A DNA stretch of 64,000 bases from Nostoc sp. CHAB 5824 (GCF_020829665.1 NZ_JAIVFT010000010.1:124001-188000), one strand, 5' to 3'; shown: positions 52,604-62,080, counted from the stretch's first letter. Translations and numbers: made by a program. The notes: generated by a model not told the origin, from the letters alone.

Positions 52604-53189
52604 CTTTAGGAGTGTTTTTTGATAAACAGGGTAATTTTCTGCTTTTGAGGAATTACCTGTACTGAAAACTTTGATAGTCGATGCCGAGACTGCTATCTAA
52701 TAACAACATTTGCTCCCAGAAAGATTAACTTTTGAGAGCGATCGCATATTCAGCACTTGAAATACATATAATAATTTCTTCGGCAAGTCTATAGCAACCT
52801 CAGTTTTTCTGAGAAACTATGATATCACGCTATATCCTTAGTTAGTGTTCCAAAGCTCAGTGCCAATAGAGTTACTAGGGGTAAGATGTGGTGAGGGTGC
52901 GAATCTAAAAAGCGATGTCCAGAGCAGTCGCAGAGATTACCGCAGACACTGATTATGTTCTGGCTGCTAAAATACGTAAGTATGAGTAGTATGATCGAAC
53001 TACCCAGATAAAAATTGTCTATTTGGTCACACAAGACCGTCGAAAGATTGTAGAAGAGTGTATTTCCTTGTCTTGACAGTGATGCTAATCTCAATTTTAG
53101 GGGTGTTATAAGCCTTTATCTGCTAGAGTTTCTGACTTTCAGCAAACTAAATAATCTATCAATAATAAAATCGCTAGGAGTGCGATGAA
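52604..53189. other. Intergenic region upstream of a kinase gene
   Basis: 586 bp. A minus-strand frame (52825-53094) is Cys/His/Leu-rich, lacks any family pattern and is not accepted. CTAGGAGTGCG at 53174-53184 gives the kinase gene a ribosome binding site. Confidence 0.5.
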
Positions 53190-54431
53190 ATGTCACAGTC
53201 CCCTATGACAAAACCAGAAATAGCTGCTGGAACTCTAATCGATAACCGCTATATTATTCAAAAACTTCTGGGACAGGGAGGATTGGGGCGAACTTACTTG
53301 GCCTTTGACACTCGTCGGTTTAATGAAGCTTGTGTTCTCAAAGAGTTTGCGCCTATTGGTACAGGGGAGAGTGGACTGGAACAATATCGTAACTTATTTA
53401 AAAGAGAAGCAAAAATTCTTCATCAATTGCAACATCCTCAAATTCCCAAGTTTTTGGCTTGCTTTGAAGGAGATGGTCGGTTATTCCTAGTACAAGAGTA
53501 TGTTGATGGTAAAACCTATTCTAGGCTACTGGGAGAACTTCAACGTCAAGGAAGAAACTTTTCTGAAGAGGAAGTCATACAGTGGTTAAAAAATCTGCTA
53601 CCTGTTTTGGAATATGTCCACCAGCACAACATCATCCATCGAGATATTTCTCCTGACAATATCATGTTACCTGATGGCAAGGATCTGCCAGTGCTGATTG
53701 ATTTCGGTGTTGGCAAGCAAATTGCTGACATGAACGAAGGGAGAAGTTCTAACCACCAAGTGACCTTTGTTGGCAAAATGTCCCTTGTCGGCAAAGTGGG
53801 ATATGCTCCCCGCGAACAGATTAGCTTGGGTTTATGTTCCCCATCTAGTGACCTTTATGCTTTGGGGGTAACAGCTATTGTACTACTCACAGGTAGAGAT
53901 CCATCCTTACTAATGGATCAATATTCTTTAGAGTGGAACTGGCGTTATTATACCTATGTTAGTGATGGGTTTGCTCAAATACTCGATCAAATGCTGGCAG
54001 ATAGACCTAACAAGCGATACCAAACAGCTAGGGAAGTTCTTATAGATTTAGAGCGTATTGGAGAACCAGAAGTGGTAATGTCTCCTGCAATCATGCTTGA
54101 TGATTTGCCTGCCACGGTATTTAATCCTGAATTTCAGGCTATGTCGGCAATATCGCAGTCATACAACCAACCTGGAGAAACAATTTTTAGTTCACCTACT
54201 TCACCTGCTATTACGCAAATTAAAGAACAACAACCTTCGCTCCAACCAGCATTTATCAAACATTGTCACCAAGAGTTGGCTTACCACATCGGGCCAATGG
54301 CAAATATAGTTATGGAAGAAATATTAGCTCAAAATCCTTACATTTCACCTGACCAATTTATTGAACTTATAGCCAAGGAAATTCCTGACTTTCAAGCAGC
54401 TTTTGAATTCAAAAAAAGCTTACTCTCATAA
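53190..54431 (+). CDS. Serine/threonine protein kinase with C-terminal helical domain
   Basis: 413 residues, no membrane segment. Gly loop LLGQGGLGRTYLAFD, invariant Lys in CVLKEFAP, catalytic loop HRDISPDN (Ser instead of the usual Lys after the Asp), metal motif DFGVGKQI, and an APE-like GYAPREQISLG. Residues about 285-345 are a linker. About 345-413 (FIKHCHQELAYHIGPMANIV to LIAKEIPDFQAAFEFKK) form a helical domain that recurs behind cyanobacterial kinases, possibly for oligomerisation or partner choice. It faces the heme sensor gene, 47 bp apart. Confidence 0.9.
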   Translation: MSQSPMTKPEIAAGTLIDNRYIIQKLLGQGGLGRTYLAFDTRRFNEACVLKEFAPIGTGESGLEQYRNLFKREAKILHQLQHPQIPKFLACFEGDGRLFLVQEYVDGKTYSRLLGELQRQGRNFSEEEVIQWLKNLLPVLEYVHQHNIIHRDISPDNIMLPDGKDLPVLIDFGVGKQIADMNEGRSSNHQVTFVGKMSLVGKVGYAPREQISLGLCSPSSDLYALGVTAIVLLTGRDPSLLMDQYSLEWNWRYYTYVSDGFAQILDQMLADRPNKRYQTAREVLIDLERIGEPEVVMSPAIMLDDLPATVFNPEFQAMSAISQSYNQPGETIFSSPTSPAITQIKEQQPSLQPAFIKHCHQELAYHIGPMANIVMEEILAQNPYISPDQFIELIAKEIPDFQAAFEFKKSLLS

Positions 54432-54478
54432 ATATTTAGACCAACAGTGGTTTAGGGATAATTTTAATTTTTAATTTT

Positions 54479-55387
54479 TTAGTCTCCTGTACCTCCCTGA
54501 GTGCGTTTGATTCTTTTCATTGCCATTTCTAAACTTAACTGCATCCGTTTAAAGGCTTTAGCTAAATTCCCGATTTCATCATTAGACATCTGCTGGAATT
54601 CAACTTCCATATGTCCGGTACTAACTTCTTCGGCTATACGAGTCATGCGTTTGAGAGGCATAACAACTTGTCGATTCAAGAAAAAGTTGACTAACAGGAT
54701 AGTCGCTATAAAAATAGTTGATACAATCAGGATAATTAGTAAGGAAGACTGATGGGCTTTGTTGATGACGTTATTTGCTGGTACTGTAATAATCTGAGCG
54801 CCGACAATTTCATTCAGCTTCCACCCAAATCCATTAGCTGTACCGTAAAGATTAATCATACTTTGCGGTGCAGCTTCGGGTACACTATGACAGACCAGAC
54901 AGCTCCCCTCAGAAATTGGCAGCGGACGAGCAATATAAAAGATATCTCCACCAGGAATTGAGCGAAATCCACTCACTTCTTTAAGGTCTGATTTATTTCT
55001 GAACCTTTCTACAATTTCTGTCTCAAAACCGTCAGCCTTATCCCGAAGATTTGTGGGATTGAGAGTTGCTTCTTTATAAAAGAAATCACGGTAGTCTGTT
55101 GTTTGCCGTAAAATCTCAAATACCTCCCGTGCTGAGTATGCAGGCACACTTTGCGGCAAAAACTCAGTTACCAATTTATCAGCTAGCTCGGGATTCACTT
55201 GAGTACTGGTGTATTTCCGAACAGAACTCATTGTTTGCATGAGCATGAGAGCAGTTGAGCTAATATCTTGTTTAGCATTTTCCCTGAGCAGAGAAGAAAG
55301 AGCAAATCCACTCAAGCTCAAACCGAATGTCAGAATTACCAGTAGCAGAATTGTAAACTTTTGTTTCAGCTTCAGATTCTTTAGCAT
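54479..55387 (-). CDS. Membrane c-heme sensor (DUF3365) with HAMP domain and no output domain
   Basis: 302 residues. Membrane helix 1 is residues 11-30; the external domain of DUF3365/Tll0287 type spans about 35-210 and contains one c-type heme site CLVCH (Cys163, Cys166, His167). Helix 2 is about 214-236, followed by a HAMP domain (VMPLKRMTRIAEEVSTGHME to DEIGNLAKAFKRM). The protein stops shortly after, with no kinase or cyclase domain. Such proteins probably sense redox state or gases and signal through a partner; the adjacent kinases are candidates. Confidence 0.85.
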   Translation of the reverse strand: MLKNLKLKQKFTILLLVILTFGLSLSGFALSSLLRENAKQDISSTALMLMQTMSSVRKYTSTQVNPELADKLVTEFLPQSVPAYSAREVFEILRQTTDYRDFFYKEATLNPTNLRDKADGFETEIVERFRNKSDLKEVSGFRSIPGGDIFYIARPLPISEGSCLVCHSVPEAAPQSMINLYGTANGFGWKLNEIVGAQIITVPANNVINKAHQSSLLIILIVSTIFIATILLVNFFLNRQVVMPLKRMTRIAEEVSTGHMEVEFQQMSNDEIGNLAKAFKRMQLSLEMAMKRIKRTQGGTGD

Positions 55388-55677
55388 AATTTTATATTAC
55401 CTACAAGTCAAATTATTATGACCAAATATGGTTAAAATCATCGTTTACTCTAGCAAGAGCAATCAAATAAATATTTTGGTGTAAAAGTATAGTTTAGCTA
55501 AAAGTATTAAGGTATATCCAACTTTATATTAGTAGTTATTGAGGTTACTGAAAATGTTCTCTAAGTAACTAAGTTTCAAAAAGCTACAACAGCAATTCAG
55601 ATTTAATTTCCAAAGATTCGTGTTGGCTGTTCTGATACCGTGCCAAAATAAATACCAGGAATTGTCAAATATTACTA

Positions 55678-57573
55678 ATGGTGTGGAATGCAGGAAAGTC
55701 TTTATTCGGTGGACGCTATATTATTGAAAGCCAACTAGGCGAAGGCGGAATTGGCATTACTTATCTTGCCAGAAATCAACGGAATCAACTGCGAGTGATT
55801 AAAACCCTCAAGGAAGAAATCCTGAATCACCCCGCCTGGATACTCCACCGAAACAAGTTACGGCAAGACTTCCGTGATGAAGCTGTTCGTCTGGCTGTGT
55901 GTCACCATCCTCATATAGTACAGATAGAAACTATCTTCGATGAGGGAAATTTGCCTTGCATGGTGATGGAGTATATCGAAGGCGAAGACTTAGGACAGTA
56001 CCTGAGGCGGGTGGGGGTGCTATCAGAAGCAGAAGCGCTACTGTACATCAGGCAAATTGGCGACGCTTTGACACTAATTCACTCTAAAGGACTGCTTCAT
56101 CGGGATCTAAAACCACGTAATATTATGATCCGCATTGAGAAATCAGAAGCAGTGCTGATAGACTTTGGCATCGCTAGAGAATTTATTCCTAATATGATCC
56201 AAAGGCATACAGTGTATCGCACTCCTGGTTTCGCTCCACCAGAGCAGTATGAATCAGAAGCGCCACGAGGAGAATACATTGATATTTACGCCTTAGCTGC
56301 TACCTTGTATAATTTGCTTACCGCAGTTATACCAACGAATGCAGATGATAGACGTCACAATATTAATTTAGAACCACCACAATATTTTAATCCTAAGATC
56401 AGTGACAGGGTAAATCAAGCTATTATGTGCGGCATGGATTTGGAGTCAACCTATCGTCCCCAGTCTGTGCAGGAGTGGTTGGATTTATTGGGACCTGATA
56501 CTGGCGAGAACATAGCACCAATATCATCTACCTTGCTGATAACGCCTAGACTTAAACCACCTCCACCTGTTGTATTAGATCAACAGAACTGGCAATGTGT
56601 ACAGACCCTCAAAGGTCATTCTAGTATGGTTCATGCGATCGCCATTAGCTCAGACGGGCAATTGATTGCTAGCGGCAGTAATGACCATACTATTAAACTT
56701 TGGCAACTGGGAACTGGCAAGCTAGTGCGTCAACTAGGTCGTTGGTTTTCTGGTCATTCTAATATGGTTCATTCCGTTGCCTTTAGCCCAATCTCCTCAA
56801 AGCTTTCTTATCATTATCAAGGGGAGCCAGACAAATCTGCGGGAGTTGCAGACCTAAACTGGGGAATCTTAGCTAGCGGTAGTTGGGATAACACCATTAA
56901 ATTGTGGGATGTAAACACAGGCAAAGAAATTCGTACTCTCCAGGGTCATGCTAATTGGGTGAATTCCGTTGCCTTTAGTCCAGATGGCAAGTTTCTGGCT
57001 AGCGGTAGTGCTGACTGCACAATTAAACTGTGGCAGGTACACACAGGCATACAAACCCAAACTCTCATAGGCCATTCTGACTCAGTTTCGTCAGTCGCCT
57101 ACTCTCCGAGAACGCCTGCAACGAATAGCAAGGATAGACAGCTTGTGGCTAGTGGCAGTAATGATTACACCATCAAATTATGGCAAGTATACACAGGTAG
57201 AAACATTTGCACATTATTAGGCCATTCCTTCTTCGTCAACTGTATCGCCTTCAGCAAGGATGGGGAAATTATCGCCAGTGGCAGTGGTGACAATACAATT
57301 AAACTGTGGCATGTAAATACAGCCAAAGAAATTCGCACTCTCATTGGTCATTCTGAATCAGTTTGGTCAGTCGCCTTTAGCCAAGATGGGCAATTTCTCG
57401 CTAGTGGCAGTTGGGATCACACTATTAAACTGTGGCACGTACACAGTGGCAGAGAAATCAGCACACTTACAGGGCATTCCAACTACGTTAGATGCGTCGC
57501 CTTCAGTCCCGATGGTCAAACCCTAGTCAGCGGGGGTGATGACGATACTATCAAGATTTGGCGACGGGGATAA
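55678..57573 (+). CDS. Serine/threonine protein kinase with seven WD40 repeats
   Basis: 631 residues. Kinase domain about 10-275: LGEGGIGITYLARN, Lys in RVIKTLKEE, catalytic loop LLHRDLKPRNIMI, DFGIARE and PGFAPPEQY. Seven WD40 blades follow from about 300, each ending in a TIKLW-type strand (GSNDHTIKLWQL, GSWDNTIKLWDV and so on, the last DDDTIKIW), enough for one closed propeller. Blades 2 and 4 carry inserts of about 15-20 residues. The domain pair is typical of Nostoc Pkn proteins; the propeller presumably recruits substrates. A relic of a similar gene lies at 51105. Confidence 0.94.
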   Translation: MVWNAGKSLFGGRYIIESQLGEGGIGITYLARNQRNQLRVIKTLKEEILNHPAWILHRNKLRQDFRDEAVRLAVCHHPHIVQIETIFDEGNLPCMVMEYIEGEDLGQYLRRVGVLSEAEALLYIRQIGDALTLIHSKGLLHRDLKPRNIMIRIEKSEAVLIDFGIAREFIPNMIQRHTVYRTPGFAPPEQYESEAPRGEYIDIYALAATLYNLLTAVIPTNADDRRHNINLEPPQYFNPKISDRVNQAIMCGMDLESTYRPQSVQEWLDLLGPDTGENIAPISSTLLITPRLKPPPPVVLDQQNWQCVQTLKGHSSMVHAIAISSDGQLIASGSNDHTIKLWQLGTGKLVRQLGRWFSGHSNMVHSVAFSPISSKLSYHYQGEPDKSAGVADLNWGILASGSWDNTIKLWDVNTGKEIRTLQGHANWVNSVAFSPDGKFLASGSADCTIKLWQVHTGIQTQTLIGHSDSVSSVAYSPRTPATNSKDRQLVASGSNDYTIKLWQVYTGRNICTLLGHSFFVNCIAFSKDGEIIASGSGDNTIKLWHVNTAKEIRTLIGHSESVWSVAFSQDGQFLASGSWDHTIKLWHVHSGREISTLTGHSNYVRCVAFSPDGQTLVSGGDDDTIKIWRRG

Positions 57574-57724
57574 TAAATAATTTATAATTTATAATTCATA
57601 ATTTATAATTCATAACATTTTTGCTTAGTGTGGTCGAATAGTTTTAAACCTCCAGATAGAACTGCGATCGCCCAAAACTTGTGACAATAATGACGGCAAC
57701 CGTTATTTTTGAACAATAAATTAT
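57574..57724. repeat. TTTATAATTCATAA repeat in the gap after the kinase-WD40 gene
   Basis: 'aatttataattcataattt' units repeat three to four times between 57580 and 57620. The rest holds one GCGATCGC and the leader of the next gene. Confidence 0.65.
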
Positions 57725-58618
57725 ATGGGCTTTGGTATTGGTGATTTATTCTGGATTTTTCTCCTTCTGACTTCTTTGCAACCCCTTTGGCAAAAACGTC
57801 AAATAGAATATCGGCGCTTGCGTGCTTTACAACAATTCCAGCAGGAACGCAAAAGTCGAGTGATTTTGCTGATTCACCGCCAAGAGTCCCTTAGCTTTCT
57901 GGGAATTCCCTTATCTCGCTACATTACTATCGAAGACTCAGAACAAATACTGCGAGCAATTCGCCTCACACCCCCAGATGTACCGATTGACTTAATTCTG
58001 CACACTCCTGGTGGTTTGGTTTTGGCTACAGAACAAATCGCCAGAGCATTAATTCGCCACCAGGCAAAAGTTACAGTCTTTGTACCCCACTATGCTATGA
58101 GTGGCGGTACAATGCTTGCCCTCGCCTCTGATGAAATTATTATGGATGCCAACGCTGTCTTGGGGCCAGTTGATCCCCAACTAGGTAACTACCCAGCAGC
58201 GAGTATCCTGAAAGTAGTTGAAGACAAACCCATTGGTGAGATTGATGACCAAACTCTCATTATGGCTGACCTCTCACGCAAAGCAATACAGCAGGTACAG
58301 CGGTTTGTACGGACTCTGCTTAAAGATAGTATACCCAAACAAAAAGTTCTACCAGAAAATATCGAATCGATTATCGAAGCCTTAACAACCGGGCGCGTCA
58401 CCCACGACTATCCGATAACTATAGAGGAAGCAACAGAAATGGGGCTGCCCGTAACTGTCGGACTGCCCCATTCTATTTATGATCTCATGGATCAGTACCC
58501 ACAGCCACAAGGAGGGCGACCCAGCGTCCAGTACATTCCTATGCCTTACAATGACCGCCGTCCAATTCTACCTACACCCAAGGGCAGGCCCTTAGAAGAA
58601 CCAAATCAGATGACTTGA
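57725..58618 (+). CDS. Clp-fold serine protease of the SDH family, membrane-anchored
   Basis: 297 residues. The N-terminal hydrophobic segment (GDLFWIFLLLTSLQPLW) is a membrane anchor. The ClpP/crotonase-like core includes LILHTPGGLVLATEQI, then HYAMSGGTMLALASDEI with nucleophile Ser126 and LGPVDPQLG. The family has a Ser-Asp-His triad and is related to SppA/archaeal membrane proteases. It would cleave membrane or signal peptides. It is the last plus-strand gene of the kinase group. Confidence 0.85.
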   Translation: MGFGIGDLFWIFLLLTSLQPLWQKRQIEYRRLRALQQFQQERKSRVILLIHRQESLSFLGIPLSRYITIEDSEQILRAIRLTPPDVPIDLILHTPGGLVLATEQIARALIRHQAKVTVFVPHYAMSGGTMLALASDEIIMDANAVLGPVDPQLGNYPAASILKVVEDKPIGEIDDQTLIMADLSRKAIQQVQRFVRTLLKDSIPKQKVLPENIESIIEALTTGRVTHDYPITIEEATEMGLPVTVGLPHSIYDLMDQYPQPQGGRPSVQYIPMPYNDRRPILPTPKGRPLEEPNQMT

Positions 58619-58649
58619 GAGGCTTTGGGGTAGGAGTTTTTTGTGACGA

Positions 58650-59387
58650 CTAGGGTGTAGCTGTCGGTGTAGCTGTCGGTGTAGCTGTTGGCGTAGCTGT
58701 CGGCGTAGCTGTCGGCGTAGCTGTCGGTGTAGCTGTTGGCGTAGCTGTTGGTGTAGCTGTTGGCGTAGCTGTTGGTGTAGCTGTTGGTGTAGCTGTTGGC
58801 GTAGCTGTTGGTGTAGCTGTTGGCGTAGCTGTTGGCGTAGCTGTTGGTGTAGCTGTTGGTTTAGTTGTTGGCGTAGCCCTTGGTGTAGCTGTTGGTTTAA
58901 CTGTCGGCTGACTGAAGACTGTCTTTGCTTCTTCATTCAGCTTTTGGCGGAGTGCTAAATTAGCAATTCCAGTTTCTTGCAACTGATATTTCTTCTGATA
59001 CTCCTTCACCACTGCTTCCGTGCGGGAACCATAAAAATGATCGCGCGGGAGAGGAGGATTTGGCTTCAGCACTGCATTCAAATTTGCGTGCAGAATTTGA
59101 ACGATGTTAGCAGCAAAATCTTGGGTTTTTGGCCCTGCTATTCCATCAACTGGTTTTAGCTTATAACCTGTCTGAAATTCACGAATTGCCTTTTTAGTTT
59201 CCTCATCCGTCAAAGCACCATTAGTTACTTTGACGTTATAGCCTAACCCTCGCAACACAGCACGGAATTGCTGGGGCGTATAGCTACGTTGACGAGCTGC
59301 GAAACCTGTGTCTGCAATTACCACGCTAGCAGTTATCAGGCAAGTAACAGCAACGGTTGCGCTTGATTTTCCAAACCCACACCACAT
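58650..59387 (-). CDS. Exported peptidoglycan-binding protein with a TPTA repeat tail
   Basis: 245 residues. The signal peptide is ATVAVTCLITASVVIADTGF with cleavage near FAA. Two PG_binding_1-like units follow: QFRAVLRGLGYNVKVTNGAL to VDGIAGPKTQDF, and DHFYGSRTEAVVKEYQKKYQ to ALRQKLNE. From about residue 165 to the end the protein is almost pure (Pro-Thr-Ala-Thr) repeat, a flexible cell-wall-spanning stalk. The stop comes directly after the last repeat unit, with no C-terminal domain, so something may have been lost. Confidence 0.85.
   Translation of the reverse strand: MWCGFGKSSATVAVTCLITASVVIADTGFAARQRSYTPQQFRAVLRGLGYNVKVTNGALTDEETKKAIREFQTGYKLKPVDGIAGPKTQDFAANIVQILHANLNAVLKPNPPLPRDHFYGSRTEAVVKEYQKKYQLQETGIANLALRQKLNEEAKTVFSQPTVKPTATPRATPTTKPTATPTATPTATPTATPTATPTATPTATPTATPTATPTATPTATPTATPTATPTATPTATPTATPTATP
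58652..58905. repeat. 12-bp minisatellite coding TPTA
   Basis: About twenty units of 'gtagctgttggt' / 'gtagctgtcggc' (plus strand) run without gaps. Silent third-base variants (gtt/gtc, ggt/ggc) keep the protein repeat constant. Copy number is likely to vary between strains. Confidence 0.9.
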
Positions 59388-59770
59388 ACTTAAAACTCCT
59401 TTGGGTTAAATCAGCAGGATTGTAAATGTTAACAGCTGCATTTTAAGTTTCTTTAATAACTTTTTTCGCGATTATTTAATGATTTTTGAAAAATTTATGA
59501 TTTATTTTTGTCAATTTTAACAGAAATTGCAAAAACTAATTTATGTCATCCATCAAAAGAAGTATTTTATGTAACAGAGATACGGCGGTTATCATTTGAA
59601 TCGAATACACTTGTTGAACACTAAATCCCCGTAGTGATGTTATAGATGTGCGTCTCTAGTAGGGTCTATTCAACTGCAAATTGCTGTAATTGGTTGGAAA
59701 GAGCCGAAAATTAATAAATGAAAGAGCTTATATTCCAAACATGCAAAAAATGTATAATATATGACAAAAC
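59388..59770. other. AT-rich divergent promoter region
   Basis: 383 bp with no gene. It separates the divergent peptidoglycan-binding and membrane protein genes. No repeat or promoter pair can be picked with confidence. Confidence 0.5.
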
Positions 59771-61189
59771 ATGAAAAATATAAAATCTTCTAAGCAGCGT
59801 AATCTTTGGTTTGAAAGATTTATGGCAATTGCTGCCACCGCAAATTTAGGTTTAGTTTTGTTTGATTTAAGTTACGTACCTTGGCGAGATTTCTACTTGC
59901 GAAAACTTCCTCAAATTATTCAGATTTATGACCCAATAAAAGGTATTGAACCCTATCGAGACACGAACAATTATCTAGAAATAGTAAAAGCATTAGAAGA
60001 ACAAGTTAGCCAAACAGGGTTACAGTCGCCTCAGGTAAATAGCAGGCTAGAGGAAATAAGGCGTCTTAGCAACGAGATGATTGACACTAACCCGTTTGCG
60101 GGAGTGAATAAAAGTGGGACTCTGGAAAAAATCAAAAATCGGATGCGATCGCGCATCGGTAATGAATCTGCAAAACAGTCCTTTGCCACTTTTTGGAGTC
60201 AGCCATACCTCTCACAAAATGGCTGGGATCAAGAAATCAATTTTTTTAACGACAGCATCCGTCCTTTGATTGCCTCTAACTACTACCGCCAAATCGGTGA
60301 AAATGGCGAATTTTTTGATAATTTTTGGATTATTGACTTACCCTTTGTGATTTTATTTGGCGTAGAATTGCTGGGGCGTACCTTCTTAATCAGACGCCGA
60401 CATCCTGGTTTAAGCTGGTTTGAAGGACTATTGTGGCGTTGGTACGACCTATTTTTACTACTGCCGTTTTGGCGGTGGTTGAGAATCTTACCTGTATTAG
60501 TCCGCCTCGATCAAGCGCGGTTATTGGATCTTCATCCAGTGCGAAAGCAAATTCATCAAGGAGTTGTCGCCAATTTTGCCGAAGAACTCACAGAAGTTGT
60601 AGTGGTGAGGGTAATTAATCAGGTTCAGGGTTCAATTCAGCGAGGTGAGTTAACGCGCTGGCTCTCGCAACAAGAAAATTTACGTCCCTACATAGATATT
60701 AATAATGTGAATGAAGTAGAAGCGATCGCAAGTCTTTTGGTAAAAACAATTGTTTACCAAGTGCTACCAGAAATCCAACCTGCGATCATTGCCATTTTGC
60801 GCCACAGCATCGAAACCGTCTTCCATCAAGTCCCCGTCTACCGCAATCTCCAGAACCTTCCTGGCGTGGGACAGGCCCAAACCCAATTAAGCGAACAATT
60901 GGCTACCCAAATCACAACTAATCTTTACAAAACTTTAGTTAGCGCTGTTGAAGACCCTGTTGGTGCAAAACTCACTAGTCAACTCGTACAAAGCTTTAGT
61001 AACGCCTTAGGATCTGAAATTAAGGAAAAACACGTACTTTCAGAAATTCAGAGTTTACTTTTTGACTTCTTAGAGGAAATCAAACTCAACTACGTCCAAC
61101 GTTTATCCCAAGAAGACATAGATCAAATTATCGAGCAAACCAGGCAGTTACGAACACAAGTACCAGTTTCAGCAGTAGTGAAAAGATGA
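59771..61189 (+). CDS. Large conserved cyanobacterial membrane protein of unknown function
   Basis: 472 residues. One membrane segment near 15-35 (FMAIAATANLGLVLFDLSYV), then a soluble region to about 190. Next come NFWIIDLPFVILFGVELLGR and LLWRWYDLFLLLPFWRWLRI with an Arg-spaced VLVRLDQARLLDLHPVRKQI that recalls, weakly, an S4 voltage-sensor helix. The C-terminal 200 residues are helical and soluble (EELTEVVVVRVINQVQGSIQ). No named family is recognised. It looks full-length. Confidence 0.75.
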   Translation: MKNIKSSKQRNLWFERFMAIAATANLGLVLFDLSYVPWRDFYLRKLPQIIQIYDPIKGIEPYRDTNNYLEIVKALEEQVSQTGLQSPQVNSRLEEIRRLSNEMIDTNPFAGVNKSGTLEKIKNRMRSRIGNESAKQSFATFWSQPYLSQNGWDQEINFFNDSIRPLIASNYYRQIGENGEFFDNFWIIDLPFVILFGVELLGRTFLIRRRHPGLSWFEGLLWRWYDLFLLLPFWRWLRILPVLVRLDQARLLDLHPVRKQIHQGVVANFAEELTEVVVVRVINQVQGSIQRGELTRWLSQQENLRPYIDINNVNEVEAIASLLVKTIVYQVLPEIQPAIIAILRHSIETVFHQVPVYRNLQNLPGVGQAQTQLSEQLATQITTNLYKTLVSAVEDPVGAKLTSQLVQSFSNALGSEIKEKHVLSEIQSLLFDFLEEIKLNYVQRLSQEDIDQIIEQTRQLRTQVPVSAVVKR

Positions 61190-61265
61190 GGGAGCAGGGG
61201 GAAAATTCCTCTCCTCTGCACCTTTCCTCCTGCCCCTCTGCCTCTTCTGCCCGCCCATGCGCGAC
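61190..61265. repeat. GGGAGCAGGGG / CCTCTGCC repeat
   Basis: Purine units ('gagggagcagggggaaaa') are followed by pyrimidine units ('cctctgcacctttcctcct'), similar to the short repeats near 22939 and 33428. Confidence 0.6.
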
Positions 61266-61349
61266 TATAAAAGAAATGCGCTAAACTCTAATTGGGCGAA
61301 TCATAATTGGTTCGTCACAAGACTTCTTGGAAGATATACCTATCGCAGG

Positions 61350-61375
61350 AAGTGGGTCGATGCCCACTTTTTTTA
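61350..61375 (+). terminator. Terminator-like hairpin in the rimP leader
   Basis: AAGTGGG (61350-61356) pairs with CCCACTT (61363-61369) around 6 nt, followed by seven T (61368-61374). It ends 13 bp before the rimP ATG, so it could act as an attenuator for the rimP-nusA-ylxR operon. Confidence 0.65.
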
Positions 61376-61387
61376 TTGAATTCTCTC

Positions 61388-61849
61388 ATGGCTCATCCTT
61401 TAGTTCCACAAATTATTGATTTGGCGACACCAGTGGCAGAAGAACTGGGATTGGAAGTGGTTGGCGTGGTTTTTCATACTAACCAAAGTCCACCAGTGTT
61501 GCGGGTAGACATTCGCAATCCTCAGCAAGACACAGGGTTGAACGATTGTGAGAGGATGAGTCGTGCTTTAGAAGCCTCTTTAGATGCTACCCAAATCGTT
61601 CCAGATGCCTATGTCTTGGAAGTGTCTAGTCCTGGTATTTCCCGGCAACTGGTAACAGATAGGGAGTTTATTTCCTTTAAAGGATTTCCTGTCATAATCT
61701 CTACTTCGCCACCCTACGACGGACAACAAGAGTGGACTGGTCAGTTGATTCGGCGGGATGAAACAGCACTTTACTTAAACCAAAAAGGTCGTGTAGTCGA
61801 AATTCCCCGTTCCCTAATTACTAAGGTGCAGCTAGACGAGCGCCGATAA
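61388..61849 (+). CDS. rimP: Ribosome maturation factor RimP
   Basis: Needed for 30S subunit maturation. 153 residues from ATG 61388 (MAHPLVPQIIDLATPVAEEL). Family motifs: LRVDIRNPQQDTGLNDCERM, then SRALEASLDATQIVPDAYVL and EVSSPGISRQLVTDREF. The frame is open to 61307, but that part reads through the leader hairpin and is not protein. It heads the conserved rimP-nusA-ylxR(-infB) group. Confidence 0.93.
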   Translation: MAHPLVPQIIDLATPVAEELGLEVVGVVFHTNQSPPVLRVDIRNPQQDTGLNDCERMSRALEASLDATQIVPDAYVLEVSSPGISRQLVTDREFISFKGFPVIISTSPPYDGQQEWTGQLIRRDETALYLNQKGRVVEIPRSLITKVQLDERR

Positions 61850-61854
61850 ACAAA

Positions 61855-61970
61855 GGGCTAGGGCTTACGAGTTATAGACTAGAGCACCTTGGCTCAAGGC
61901 TAGAGGTTAGGAACTAAGGGCTAAAGGTTAGAGGCTAGGGGCTAGAGGTTAGAGATTAGTGTAAAGCTAT
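61855..61970. repeat. GGGCTAGAGGTTAG-type heptameric repeat
   Basis: Heptamers 'ggctaga', 'ggttaga' and 'ggctagg' repeat with variation between rimP and nusA. This is an STRR within a probable operon. Confidence 0.75.
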
Positions 61971-62080
61971 TCTCTAATCCCTGGCTCTATATAATGCATA
62001 GTTTTCAGTCCCCACTCCCCAGTACAGACAAAGGTTAATCGCGTCTCTCCCCACTCCCTAATTTTTAAAGGAGATTGCTT

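Noticed and set aside
52825..53094. 89-residue minus-strand frame
   Set aside because: Composition is atypical, no ribosome binding site, no recognised motif; probably chance.
58592..58936. Gln/Leu/His-rich minus-strand frame
   Set aside because: An alternative frame of the 12-bp minisatellite.
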